A stretch of DNA of 64,000 nt from positions 1 to 64,000 of the forward strand of contig JACMLY010000079.1 of the NCBI GenBank assembly GCA_014379345.1. The letters are read 5' to 3'. Below, piece after piece: positions 45,253-53,242 of this stretch; the first letter of the stretch is position 1; each line of letters starts with the position of its first letter. The stretch comes from Chitinophagaceae bacterium (GTDB lineage Bacteria; Bacteroidota; Bacteroidia; Chitinophagales; Chitinophagaceae). The position numbers were made by a program, and so were the translations under genes. The notes under the pieces were generated by a model that saw nothing but the letters and a program-made list of their open reading frames with translations, was not told where the DNA came from and did no database searches.

Positions 45253-46311
45253 ATGAAGCTGTACATTCAGGCAACAGGAAATATATCGCCCCAAAATACA
45301 CTTGGGCAACCGACGTTGCCGGCAAACCTTTCTGAATACAATACCAATCGGCTTTACTCCATAGAACCGGACTATAGCAAACTGATCGATGTGAAACTCA
45401 TTCGGAGAATGAGCCGGATCATTAAAATGGGAGTAGCAGCCGCTTTACAATGTTTACAAGAGGCAGGAGTAGAGAACCCGGATGCAATTATTACCGGAAC
45501 GGCGTATGGTTGCCTGGAAGATACCGGTGTATTCCTTCAGAAAATGGTTCAAAACAAAGAAGAAATGCTGACTCCTACCGCTTTCATTCAGTCAACACAT
45601 AATACAATAGGTGCACAGATAGCATTATTGCTCAAATGCCATGGTTACAATAACACGTTTGTACACCGCGGTTTTTCTTTTGAGAGTGCCTTGCTGGATG
45701 CGATCATGCTATTGGAAGAAAAAACCGTGAGCAATGTTTTGATAGGGGGCGTGGATGAAATAACCGATTTCAGCTTTGGTATTACCAGCCGGTTTGGACT
45801 GTTTAAAAAAAACATCAACTCTAATCTCAACTTATTCGACACCCCTTCAAAAGGAACGATTGCCGGGGAAGGTGCTGCCTTTTTTTTATTGAACAATCAT
45901 CCTTCCCAAAAGGATTATGCGTTGCTTGATGGAGTGAGTACTTTTTATAAACCCATCGATCTTGAAGAAACAGAACACCACATTCAATCATTTTTAAGTG
46001 AGCAATCGATTTCGATGAATGATATTGATCTTGTACTATGCGGAAGAAATGGCGATAGTATAGGAGACAAGGTTTATGACGATCTTAATGAAAGATTATT
46101 TGAGCAGTCATTAATTACTAACTATAAGCATTTATGCGGCGACTACCCCACCAGCACTGCGTTTGCATTATGGTTGGCCGCCGGCATTATCAAAAGCGGC
46201 TCCGTTCCAGAGGCATTAATGAAGGCACCAAAAAATGATATTAAAAGGATACTTATTTACAACCATTATCAAAAGATCCATCACTCATTAATGTTGGTTT
46301 CAACATGTTAA
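45253..46311 (+). CDS. chain-length-factor-like ketosynthase, catalytically inactive
   Basis: 352 aa with the KS fold but without the catalytic residues. The active-site region reads VHRGFSFESALLD (Phe where KS has Cys), LCGRNGDSIGDK replaces the first His motif, and HLCGDYPTSTAFALW replaces the second. GEGAAFFLLNN still matches the KS core. Such CLF proteins pair with a working KS, here the gene 1 bp upstream, and determine chain length. Overlaps the deacetylase gene by 7 bp. Confidence 0.85.
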   Translation: MKLYIQATGNISPQNTLGQPTLPANLSEYNTNRLYSIEPDYSKLIDVKLIRRMSRIIKMGVAAALQCLQEAGVENPDAIITGTAYGCLEDTGVFLQKMVQNKEEMLTPTAFIQSTHNTIGAQIALLLKCHGYNNTFVHRGFSFESALLDAIMLLEEKTVSNVLIGGVDEITDFSFGITSRFGLFKKNINSNLNLFDTPSKGTIAGEGAAFFLLNNHPSQKDYALLDGVSTFYKPIDLEETEHHIQSFLSEQSISMNDIDLVLCGRNGDSIGDKVYDDLNERLFEQSLITNYKHLCGDYPTSTAFALWLAAGIIKSGSVPEALMKAPKNDIKRILIYNHYQKIHHSLMLVSTC

Positions 46312-47078
46312 CTTTTAGAAATACCAATATCTTTTTCGCTGCGCTTATTATTTGCCTTCTGATTTTACAGGTATGGTTTCTTATACCCATGTATATATAT
46401 TTCTCACTTGCTGCACTTTATTTTCTTTTCCTGTGTTACGGATCATACAATGTTGGCAGCAATTTTTTTATGAAAGTTTTGTGTTCGGCAAATACCACGG
46501 AAAAGCTGATTGCCATTAGCTTTGATGACGGTCCGGTTCAGCAATATACGCCGCAGGTGTTGGAGGTATTGAAAGAACAAAAAGTGCCTGCCGCTTTTTT
46601 TTGCATTGGGAAACGAATTGTGGAAAATGAATCGTTGTTTCGACAGGTTCATGAGCAAGGCCATATCATTGGTAATCACAGCTTTTCCCATAAGCCTTTA
46701 TTTGATCTGTTACCAGCAGGTCAAATGATGCATGATGTACGCATGACCGATGCCGCAATAAAGGAATCAATTGGCTTACAACCCAAATTGTTTCGGCCTC
46801 CCTACGGAATCACCACTCCTGCAATGAAAAAAACGATGATTAAAGGAGGATATACCGCCATTGGCTGGAGTATCAGATCTTTCGACACGATGGCAAAAGA
46901 TGAAAAAAAATTATTGAATAAATTGATCAGGCTGTTGCGCCCTGGTGCAATCATCTTGTTGCACGACACGCAAAAAATTACTTTGTCGATATTGCCTCGT
47001 TTCATCCAGGCTGCGCGCAACGAAGGATACGAATTTGAGCGTCTGGATAAACTGTTAAACGTAAAAGGGTATGCTTAA
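46305..47078 (+). CDS. NodB-type polysaccharide deacetylase, membrane-anchored
   Basis: 257 aa. Two hydrophobic segments at the N-terminus (about 8-27 and 29-48) anchor it. The NodB motifs are complete: ISFDDGP with D74 and D75, HSFSHK with the metal His pair H125/H129, RPPYG, and a late LLHDTQ. NodB enzymes remove acetyl groups from sugar N-acetyls, but here the substrate may be a lipid or pigment ester. It overlaps both neighbours (7-8 bp), so it belongs to the pigment operon. Confidence 0.88.
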   Translation: MLTFRNTNIFFAALIICLLILQVWFLIPMYIYFSLAALYFLFLCYGSYNVGSNFFMKVLCSANTTEKLIAISFDDGPVQQYTPQVLEVLKEQKVPAAFFCIGKRIVENESLFRQVHEQGHIIGNHSFSHKPLFDLLPAGQMMHDVRMTDAAIKESIGLQPKLFRPPYGITTPAMKKTMIKGGYTAIGWSIRSFDTMAKDEKKLLNKLIRLLRPGAIILLHDTQKITLSILPRFIQAARNEGYEFERLDKLLNVKGYA

Positions 47079-47706
47079 ATTGAGACTATTGATCGTGTAT
47101 TTGTGTGGCGTGGTTACGATGCAGGCCCAATATCCGGGATTCAAGTCCGTTAACGATTTGGGCCGGTTCAAACAGCTGTTTACATCCACTGCAGAAAACA
47201 CGCAAACCATCAAAAGCGATTTTGTTCAGGAGAAAGAACTAAGCATGTTATCTGAAAAAATAACCTCAAAGGGGAGATTCTGGTTTAAGAAGAATAATAA
47301 AGTTCGTATGGAATACACAGAGCCTTTTCAATACCTGATGATCATTAATCAGAATAATATATATGTAAAAGATGGGCAAAAAGAAAGCAGGATCTCAACC
47401 AGATCGAACAAACTGTTTCAACAGATCAATGCAATAACAGTGGATTGCATACAGGGAACCGTATTGAACAACCCGGAGTATAAGATTAAAGTGTTCGAAA
47501 ACAATCAAAGTTTTCTCATCGAATTGTCTCCCTCGGCAAAAGCCTTGAAAGAGTTCTTTAAAAACATTAATATTTTCGTGTCTAAAAAAGACTATTCAGT
47601 AAATAAGCTCGAACTACATGAACAGTCGGGCGACAAGACAATTATTAGTTACCTGAACAAGGAATTGAATACAACCCTTCCGGATGCGTTATTTTCTATT
47701 AAGTAG
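47071..47706 (+). CDS. LolA-like periplasmic lipoprotein/lipid carrier
   Basis: 211 aa with a signal peptide (MLKLRLLIVYLCGVVTMQAQ). The mature part has the LolA fold signatures TIKSDFVQEKELSMLSEKI, KGRFWFKKNNKVRMEY and NNIYVKDGQKE. A LolA paralogue inside a polyene cluster is expected to shuttle the hydrophobic product (or its lipid carrier) across the periplasm rather than lipoproteins, as proposed for aryl polyenes. Overlaps the next gene by 23 bp. Confidence 0.88.
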   Translation: MLKLRLLIVYLCGVVTMQAQYPGFKSVNDLGRFKQLFTSTAENTQTIKSDFVQEKELSMLSEKITSKGRFWFKKNNKVRMEYTEPFQYLMIINQNNIYVKDGQKESRISTRSNKLFQQINAITVDCIQGTVLNNPEYKIKVFENNQSFLIELSPSAKALKEFFKNINIFVSKKDYSVNKLELHEQSGDKTIISYLNKELNTTLPDALFSIK

Positions 47707-48301
47707 TTACTTGTTGTTTCTGGGGGGATGCTCCTCCTCTTATAAGCAACTCCAGGCAACTGACCGAGATGCCTCCTGCCTGTATAAGTTTAAGCCACAT
47801 TTTACAACCTCCATATATACCACTCATGTAGATATTCTCGGAAACCATCTTAGCGGTTTGCTGGTTGTAAAGTCAATGCCAGACAGCAGCACACGATTGG
47901 TGTTTACGAGTGAAATGGGACTTTCCCTGTTTGATTTTGAGTTTGCTGAGAATGGTGATTTTAAGGTTCATTATATCATCAGGAAAATGAACAGGAAAGC
48001 GGTCATTAAAACATTGCAAAAGGATTTTGAACTGGTGTTAATGAAACAATTGAATACGCAGACAGCCCGAATTTTTAGCGACAGCAAAAGAATCTATTAC
48101 GCTTTTCCGCAAAAAAAGGGCAGCAATTATTATATTACGGACCTTAGATGTGATACGCTGATGGGAATAGAAAAAGCTTCGGCAAGAAAAGCCATGGTTA
48201 CGGTGATTATGCAGGAGTACAAAAATGGAGTTCCCGATACGATCGGCATTTCACACACCAATTTTCAATTTACTATTGGATTAAAAAGATTACAGCGATA
48301 A
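47684..48301 (+). CDS. outer-membrane lipoprotein of the pigment cluster
   Basis: 205 aa with a lipobox: LLFLGGCSSS (Cys16). The mature region has a beta-rich pattern (HVDILGNHLSGLLVVKSMP, GLSLFDFEFAENGDFKVHYI) similar to DUF3261-type lipoproteins found next to LolA-like genes in aryl-polyene clusters. It probably receives the product at the outer membrane, like LolB. Its 5' end overlaps the LolA-like gene by 23 bp and its 3' end overlaps the dehydratase gene by 1 bp. Confidence 0.75.
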   Translation: MRYFLLSSYLLFLGGCSSSYKQLQATDRDASCLYKFKPHFTTSIYTTHVDILGNHLSGLLVVKSMPDSSTRLVFTSEMGLSLFDFEFAENGDFKVHYIIRKMNRKAVIKTLQKDFELVLMKQLNTQTARIFSDSKRIYYAFPQKKGSNYYITDLRCDTLMGIEKASARKAMVTVIMQEYKNGVPDTIGISHTNFQFTIGLKRLQR

Positions 48302-48669
48302 TGCTACAAGGAAATTTTTATACGATCCTGAACAACCAGGCGGAAACCGGTTCGGTTAATCTATTGCTTGAACTAAACCCGGATCACCACATTTTCGAGG
48401 GTCATTTTCCCCAGCTTCCCGTTGTGCCGGGGGTATGTATGATGCAAATGGTAAAGGAATTAGTTGAGGATTTTACGGGCCAACGGCTAAGACTGGCCAA
48501 GGCAGACCATTTAAAGTTTTTAACGATCATCAATCCACGTGAAAATAAATTATTGCAGGTAGATATAGCCATCAATTCCCGGTCTACCCAGGGGGTACAG
48601 GTAACCGCCTCTTTTTTTCACCAGGCAACCGTTTTCTTTAAATTTAAGGGAGGCTTTGTGATTGAGTAA
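48301..48669 (+). CDS. 3-hydroxyacyl-ACP dehydratase (FabZ-like, second)
   Basis: 122 aa hot-dog protein. The catalytic His35 lies in IFEGHFPQLPVVPGVCM, the FabZ hallmark, and E53 in MVKELVE sits in the central helix. It would dehydrate 3-hydroxyacyl-ACP to the trans-2-enoyl form, giving the conjugated double bonds because no enoyl reductase is present in the cluster. It is probably the catalytic partner of the His-less dehydratase at 38631. Last gene of the operon. Confidence 0.88.
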   Translation: MLQGNFYTILNNQAETGSVNLLLELNPDHHIFEGHFPQLPVVPGVCMMQMVKELVEDFTGQRLRLAKADHLKFLTIINPRENKLLQVDIAINSRSTQGVQVTASFFHQATVFFKFKGGFVIE

Positions 48670-48690
48670 AATATAGAATAAAGTACACTG

Positions 48691-48736
48691 AATACAGAAT
48701 TTTGTGTTCTTGCTGCCAACTCCCATATTCTGTATT
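48691..48736. repeat. inverted repeat after the pigment operon
   Basis: AATACAGAAT (48691-48700) and ATTCTGTATT (48727-48736) are perfectly complementary across 26 nt, and a second partial copy TTCTGTATTCC follows at 48741. No T-run follows, so this is more likely an interspersed palindrome of the acts-as-hairpin type than a standard terminator. Confidence 0.5.
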
Positions 48737-48823
48737 GCCTTCTGTATTCCAAGCCCTTCTGGTAAAGAATTTGTATATAAAAAATTCCTGTTATCTTGCA
48801 CGTCCTTAAAAAGTTTTCGAAAT

Positions 48824-49489
48824 ATGGAGTATAGTAAGATTATAGCCGTTACCGGTATGCCAGGTCTTTATGAATTATTAACCAGCAAAAGCGATGGGGC
48901 CATTGTGCGTTCATTGGAAGATAAGAGCACAAAGTTCGTTTCTTCACGTATTCACAATTTTTCACATTTGGAAAGCATCGAAGTTTTTACAGTTCGGGAA
49001 AATGTAAACCTGGTCGATATTTTTCATGCAATGGAAAAAGATGAAGTAAAAATTCCTGATGGAAAGGACAATGCTGCGCTGAAAAAATATTTTGATAAAG
49101 TTTATCCTGATCTGGATTTTGAAAGAGTGTACAGCAGTGATCTGAAAAAAATGGTAAAATGGTTTGAGGTGCTTAAAGCAAATGAGATTGAGATTAAATT
49201 AAGCCAGGCACCGGCTGAGGAGACAGAAGCAGAGGGCGTGTCGGAAATAGCCTTTGAAGAAGTAGAAAAAGTAGGGGTAGAAGAAAAGAAACCCAAAGAA
49301 CTGAAAGAGGAAAAGAAACCCAAAGAACTGAAAGAGGAAAAGAAACCTAAAGAAGTGAAAGAGGAAAAGCAAGCTCCGGCAAAGAAGGCGGCGGCTAAAG
49401 CAAAAGCGAGTGAACCAAAAGGAGTGAAAGAAACCAAGGAAGTAAAACCAAAAAAATCTGCTCCAAAGAAAAAGAAAGAAGATAAGTAA
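48824..49489 (+). CDS. DUF5606 family protein with Lys/Glu-rich repetitive tail
   Basis: 221 aa from the ATG at 48824; the preceding in-frame codons carry the repeat and a promoter-like TTG-N18-TATCTTGC (48771-48799). Residues 1-about 135 are the conserved DUF5606 part (IIAVTGMPGLYELLTSKSDG, TVRENVNLVDIFHAM, DLKKMVKWFEVL), a cytoplasmic domain of unknown function common in Bacteroidota. The rest is a highly charged disordered tail with three 9-residue repeats (KKPKELKEE) and AKKAAAKAKA-like stretches, resembling nucleic-acid-binding tails. Confidence 0.85.
   Translation: MEYSKIIAVTGMPGLYELLTSKSDGAIVRSLEDKSTKFVSSRIHNFSHLESIEVFTVRENVNLVDIFHAMEKDEVKIPDGKDNAALKKYFDKVYPDLDFERVYSSDLKKMVKWFEVLKANEIEIKLSQAPAEETEAEGVSEIAFEEVEKVGVEEKKPKELKEEKKPKELKEEKKPKEVKEEKQAPAKKAAAKAKASEPKGVKETKEVKPKKSAPKKKKEDK
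49286..49366 (+). repeat. three tandem 27-bp repeats in the DUF5606 gene
   Basis: Units at 49286-49312, 49313-49339 and 49340-49366 encode K-K-P-K-E-L-K-E-E three times; the first two are identical and the third has two substitutions. In-frame copy-number change would only lengthen or shorten the tail. Confidence 0.85.
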
Positions 49490-49507
49490 ATAGTAAATAG
49501 TAAATGT

Positions 49508-49562
49508 AACCCGGCTTTTCAATACAGCTTCATAATTTTCTGTTTGACAACCGGGTTTTTTA
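49508..49562 (+). terminator. terminator after the DUF5606 gene
   Basis: AACCCGG (49508-49514) pairs with CCGGGTT (49551-49557), with an inner ACAG/CTGT stem, and is followed by TTTTTA. The loop is long, so the strength is uncertain. Confidence 0.6.
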
Positions 49563-49594
49563 TTGAGAAAAGCGAAGTTTAAATAACATATTCT

Positions 49595-51322
49595 ATGGAG
49601 AAGGTATCTGCTGATATAAAAAAATTGCCGAGGGAATTTTTACCCGAAGATTTCACCGTTACAACCTGGGACGACCTTGAACCCTTTTTTAAGGAGCTTC
49701 TTGAAAGGCCCATCGAATCGAAGCCCGGTTTGGAAAAGTGGCTTAAGGATATGAGTGAGCTGGAAGCTGTGGTTAGTGAAGATGCTTCCTGGCGGCAGAT
49801 CCGCATGACCTGCGATACTGAAAATAAAGCGTTGGAAGAGGCTTTTACTTATTTCTGTTTGCAGATCCAGCCGAAGATCCAGCCATATGGAGATGCATTG
49901 AACAGGAAGCTTGTAAGCTCTCCATTTACCGGTGAGTTGCCGGAGCACAAATATTTTACCTACCTGCGAAGCGTGAAAAAGAGTATTGAATTATTTCGCG
50001 AAGAAAACATTCCCATTCAGGCCGAATTGAGTGTAATGCAGCAACAGTATGGAGTTATTTCCGGCAAAATGACAGTGGAAGTGAATGGTCGTGAATACAC
50101 ACTACAACAAGCGTCTAAATTTTTGGAAGACAAGAACCGGGCACTCCGCGAAGAAGTGTACAGGAAGATCAACGAAAGACGGTTGCAGGATAAAGAAACC
50201 ATGCACAAATTATTTACATCCCTCGTAGAGAAAAGACATCAAATTGCAAAGAATGCCGGATTCGAGAATTACAGGGATTACAAGTTCAAGGAGCTTGGAC
50301 GATTTGATTATAGTAAGGAAGAATGTTACCAGTTTCATGAGGCGGTCAAGGAGCATGTTCTGCCTTTGGTAAATATTATTTACAGGAATAAACAAAGAAA
50401 GCTGGGTCTCGATTCGTTGCGACCATGGGATCTTGAGGCAGAACCGGAAGGTATACAACCTCTTACTCCTTTTAAAACAGGTAATGAGTTGCTTGAAAAA
50501 ACCATTTCCTGTTTCGAAAAAATGAGGCCTTTTTTTGCGGATTGCCTGCGTCGTATGGAAACAATGCAAAGATTGGATTTAGATAGTCGCAAAGGCAAGG
50601 CGCCAGGTGGTTATAACTGTCCATTATCTGAAACAGGCGCTCCGTTTATTTTTATGAATGCAGCCGGACAAATGAGCGATGTGACAACCATGGTTCATGA
50701 GGGCGGGCATGCCGTGCATTCGTTCCTGGCCCATCCGTTGGAATTATCTTCGTTCAAAGAATACCCCATGGAAATTGCCGAAGTGGCGAGCATGGCCATG
50801 GAGCTGTTTAGCATGGATTACTGGGAGGTTTATTTTAAAAACCCCGAGGATTTGAAAAGAGCGAAGGCACACCAGTTAGAAAGAGTCATTACCATATTTC
50901 CATGGGTGGCTACTATTGATAAGTTTCAACATTGGATCTACGAGCATCCCGCTCATACGCAGGAAGAAAGAACAGAAGCCTGGGTCAGGATACTTAATGA
51001 ATTCGCATCGGACGCGATCGACTTCAACGGATTAGAGGAATATCGTAAATACGGGTGGCAGAGGCAATTGCATTTATTTGAGGTTCCTTTTTATTATATA
51101 GAATATGGAATAGCTCAATTAGGCGCCATCGGATTGTGGCTTCAGTATAAAAAAGACAAAGAAGCAGCATTAAACAATTACATGCGGTCTTTGAGTATGG
51201 GGGGTACGAAAACGTTACCTGATCTATACAGAGCAGCAGGTCTTGAATTCGACTTTTCACCCGGTCATATCAAAACGCTTATGGAGTTTGTAAAGGGCGA
51301 ATTGGACTCAGTGCACCGGTAA
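49595..51322 (+). CDS. pepF: M3 family oligoendopeptidase F
   Basis: 575 aa, normal for the family. The zinc-binding HEXXH motif is H368-E-G-G-H372 in TMVHEGGHAVHSFL, and the downstream third-ligand region is KEYPMEIAEVASMAMELF. The enzyme is cytoplasmic (no signal peptide) and degrades short peptides of roughly 7-17 residues. It stands alone between the DUF5606 gene and a convergent Fur-type gene. Confidence 0.95.
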   Translation: MEKVSADIKKLPREFLPEDFTVTTWDDLEPFFKELLERPIESKPGLEKWLKDMSELEAVVSEDASWRQIRMTCDTENKALEEAFTYFCLQIQPKIQPYGDALNRKLVSSPFTGELPEHKYFTYLRSVKKSIELFREENIPIQAELSVMQQQYGVISGKMTVEVNGREYTLQQASKFLEDKNRALREEVYRKINERRLQDKETMHKLFTSLVEKRHQIAKNAGFENYRDYKFKELGRFDYSKEECYQFHEAVKEHVLPLVNIIYRNKQRKLGLDSLRPWDLEAEPEGIQPLTPFKTGNELLEKTISCFEKMRPFFADCLRRMETMQRLDLDSRKGKAPGGYNCPLSETGAPFIFMNAAGQMSDVTTMVHEGGHAVHSFLAHPLELSSFKEYPMEIAEVASMAMELFSMDYWEVYFKNPEDLKRAKAHQLERVITIFPWVATIDKFQHWIYEHPAHTQEERTEAWVRILNEFASDAIDFNGLEEYRKYGWQRQLHLFEVPFYYIEYGIAQLGAIGLWLQYKKDKEAALNNYMRSLSMGGTKTLPDLYRAAGLEFDFSPGHIKTLMEFVKGELDSVHR

Positions 51323-51376
51323 GCATTGTTTTAAAAATACCCTCTTAGTAGTATAGCATTTATTGAAACAAGAATA

Positions 51377-51495
51377 TATATTTGTATAACAATTAGGAAA
51401 TGACGGATCAGCAATGATCTTCCATCATAAAAAAAGCTACTAATCAGAGCCTTAACCAAAAGTCCCTGTGTTTCTACACCGGGGCTTTCTTTTTT
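51377..51495 (+). ncRNA. candidate small RNA or 3'UTR ending in a strong terminator
   Basis: In the 271-bp gap after pepF a TATATTTG -7-like box (51377-51384) precedes about 110 nt that end in a hairpin: AAAG at 51459-51462 pairs with CTTT at 51485-51488 around inner CCC/GGG and GTGT/ACAC stems, followed by TTTTTT. No -33 element is visible at the right distance, so this may only be the pepF 3' end. Confidence 0.3.
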
Positions 51496-51593
51496 AAGCA
51501 GCAAATTTATTCAAACCTGTAGGTATTGTGAGATCACTCACAAACAGAAGTAGACTCCTGAAGACCTTATAGGTTTTATCAGAATTCATCTAT

Positions 51594-52010
51594 TCATCTG
51601 CATTCTTTACAAGTTCCCGAAACCACCATTTGGTATTCGGCAGGCTGAAATCCCACAGGCAGTTTCACTTCGGGTATTGTAACATCTTCCAGGCACATCG
51701 TGGTATGGCATTCATTACAAAGGAAATGCACATGATTGTCGTGATGATGTCCTTCCTTGCAGTCATCCTTGCACAATGCATAGCGCACCGAATTGTCTGA
51801 GGTTGGAATTGTATGTATGATGCCTTTTTCAAGAAACGATTGCAGGGTGCGGTATACCGTTACCCGATCGAATTTCTCACCGGTTTTTTTTTCTATATCG
51901 GCATGTTCCAGAGCTCCGCTGTTGTTTACAAAAAGCTCCAGTATCTTCTTTCGGCTATCTGTAATGCTTAGCTGATTACGCTTTAATATAATATCTACAG
52001 GAGTACTCAT
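51594..52010 (-). CDS. Fur-family metalloregulator (Zur/Fur-like)
   Basis: 138 aa from the ATG at 52010, which lies 1 bp after the SCO1 stop. The winged-helix has DRVTVYRTLQSFLEKGIIH. The dimer domain carries a His-rich GHHHDNHVHFLC and two CxxC zinc motifs: C98/C101 (CNEC) and C134/C137 (CKEC). Regulators of this type repress metal-uptake genes when zinc or iron is plentiful. With SCO1 upstream in an operon and a merC-like gene divergent, zinc or copper homeostasis is likely. A palindrome suited to be its operator lies in the divergent promoter region. Confidence 0.9.
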   Translation of the reverse strand: MSTPVDIILKRNQLSITDSRKKILELFVNNSGALEHADIEKKTGEKFDRVTVYRTLQSFLEKGIIHTIPTSDNSVRYALCKDDCKEGHHHDNHVHFLCNECHTTMCLEDVTIPEVKLPVGFQPAEYQMVVSGTCKECR

Positions 52011-52011
52011 A

Positions 52012-52662
52012 TTATTTACTGAAAACATTATTGACAAATCGTTTTTGTGATGGTTCTCGGAGCAATACGGCGATGTCTTTTTTTAATTCCTGGATTTCTT
52101 CTTTTTTCAAGCCGTCATATATCTTCTTTCTGACATTACCGTTCTTATCTACCAGTGCAAAAAACTGGGTATGTAAAAACTGCTCATTGATATTCTGCGC
52201 GTTATTCTTTGGATCATCAAGCAAATAACTCACCCTTGCGGTATTGTACAGACTGTCCTTTCTGCCGGTTAAAAACACCCACTTTTTTGTGTTTACATTT
52301 AGTGAATCAGAATATTGTCTTAAACGGCCCGGATTATCATTTTCAGGATCGCAGGTATGGGAAAGAATCAAAAAATCGGGCTCATCTTTATATTCTTCAT
52401 AGATCTTCTTCATATTGTTATTCATCATAGGACAAATGCTCGGGCAGGTGGTAAAAAAGTATTCAGCCACATAGACCTTTCCCACCACATCCTGTTGTGT
52501 TACCTGTTCTCCATTCTGGTTGGTAAAAGCAAAGGGCTGTACATAGTTAAGAAATTGAAACTTTCTGTCCGCATATCCGGGTATGATCTTCGCAAGGGTA
52601 AAATAAAAGCCTACCACCAAAAGAGTAAAAAAACCAACATAAAAAATCCATTTCCTTCTCAT
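52012..52662 (-). CDS. SCO1/SenC/PrrC family copper chaperone
   Basis: 216 aa from the ATG at 52662. One N-terminal membrane anchor (about residues 5-25) holds a periplasmic thioredoxin-like domain with copper ligands C73 and C77 in TTCPSICP and H164 in FLHTQFF. SCO proteins deliver copper to the CuA site of cytochrome oxidase or act as thiol-disulfide reductases. Directly followed by the Fur-family gene. Confidence 0.92.
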   Translation of the reverse strand: MRRKWIFYVGFFTLLVVGFYFTLAKIIPGYADRKFQFLNYVQPFAFTNQNGEQVTQQDVVGKVYVAEYFFTTCPSICPMMNNNMKKIYEEYKDEPDFLILSHTCDPENDNPGRLRQYSDSLNVNTKKWVFLTGRKDSLYNTARVSYLLDDPKNNAQNINEQFLHTQFFALVDKNGNVRKKIYDGLKKEEIQELKKDIAVLLREPSQKRFVNNVFSK

Positions 52663-52737
52663 AGTAATTACATTAAAAGTAAAGTTACAACGCCGATTGT
52701 ATCCTCGCAGGTATGAAAGTAGTAATAACATTTCATT

Positions 52738-52779
52738 TGCAACTTTGTTGCATTTATAAACTTTTGGCCCTTATCTTTG
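52738..52779 (+). promoter_or_regulatory. merC-like promoter overlapped by a Fur/Zur-type palindrome
   Basis: TTG (52748-52750), 21 nt, then TATCTTTG (52772-52779) form a good Bacteroidota promoter 4 nt before the ATG of the merC-like gene. The perfect palindrome TGCAAC-TTT-GTTGCA (52738-52752) covers the -33 element. Binding by the neighbouring Fur-family repressor would block this promoter (inference). Confidence 0.55.
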
Positions 52780-52783
52780 CCGC

Positions 52784-53176
52784 ATGCGTTTTCGGTTCAA
52801 TTGGGATGCTATAGGAATTACCACTTCACTGGCTTGCGCCATCCATTGCGCTGTTTTGCCAATGATACTTTCAACTTTGCCCATATTTGGCATTGATATA
52901 GTTGACAATATTGCTTTTGAATATTTCATGATCCTGTTGGCTTTTTTGATCGGCTGCTACTCTCTTTGGCATGGATACCGGAAGCATCATCACCGCTTTA
53001 TGCCACTGCTTATTTTTTGTTTGGGGATTATATTGCTTTTCGCCAAACAGATATGGCATAGCTATCAATTGTGGCTGCTCCCTTTTGCTGTTGTTCTCAT
53101 CATTTCGGCCCATCTTTTGAACTATAGATCATGCAGGGTTCATAATCATGCGCATTCGGATGATTGCGACCACTAA
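52784..53176 (+). CDS. MerC domain membrane protein
   Basis: 130 aa with four membrane helices. The MerC Cys pair is C18/C22 in SLACAIHCAVLP at the start of the first helix. The C-terminus is His-rich (RVHNHAHSDDCDH), another metal-binding sign. MerC proteins move mercuric or other soft/borderline metal ions into the cytoplasm; no merA or merR is near, so zinc or copper is more likely. It is divergent from the SCO1/Fur-family operon with a shared operator candidate. Confidence 0.85.
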   Translation: MRFRFNWDAIGITTSLACAIHCAVLPMILSTLPIFGIDIVDNIAFEYFMILLAFLIGCYSLWHGYRKHHHRFMPLLIFCLGIILLFAKQIWHSYQLWLLPFAVVLIISAHLLNYRSCRVHNHAHSDDCDH

Positions 53177-53242
53177 GCTTTTCCCAATTTAACAAACAGA
53201 ACCCGGTACAGTTTTTTAAATTTGTAAGATAAACGTTGAGAT

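Noticed and set aside
49102..49522. Phe/Ser-rich minus-strand ORFs opposite the DUF5606 tail
   Set aside because: They are antisense shadows of the Lys/Glu repeat codons.
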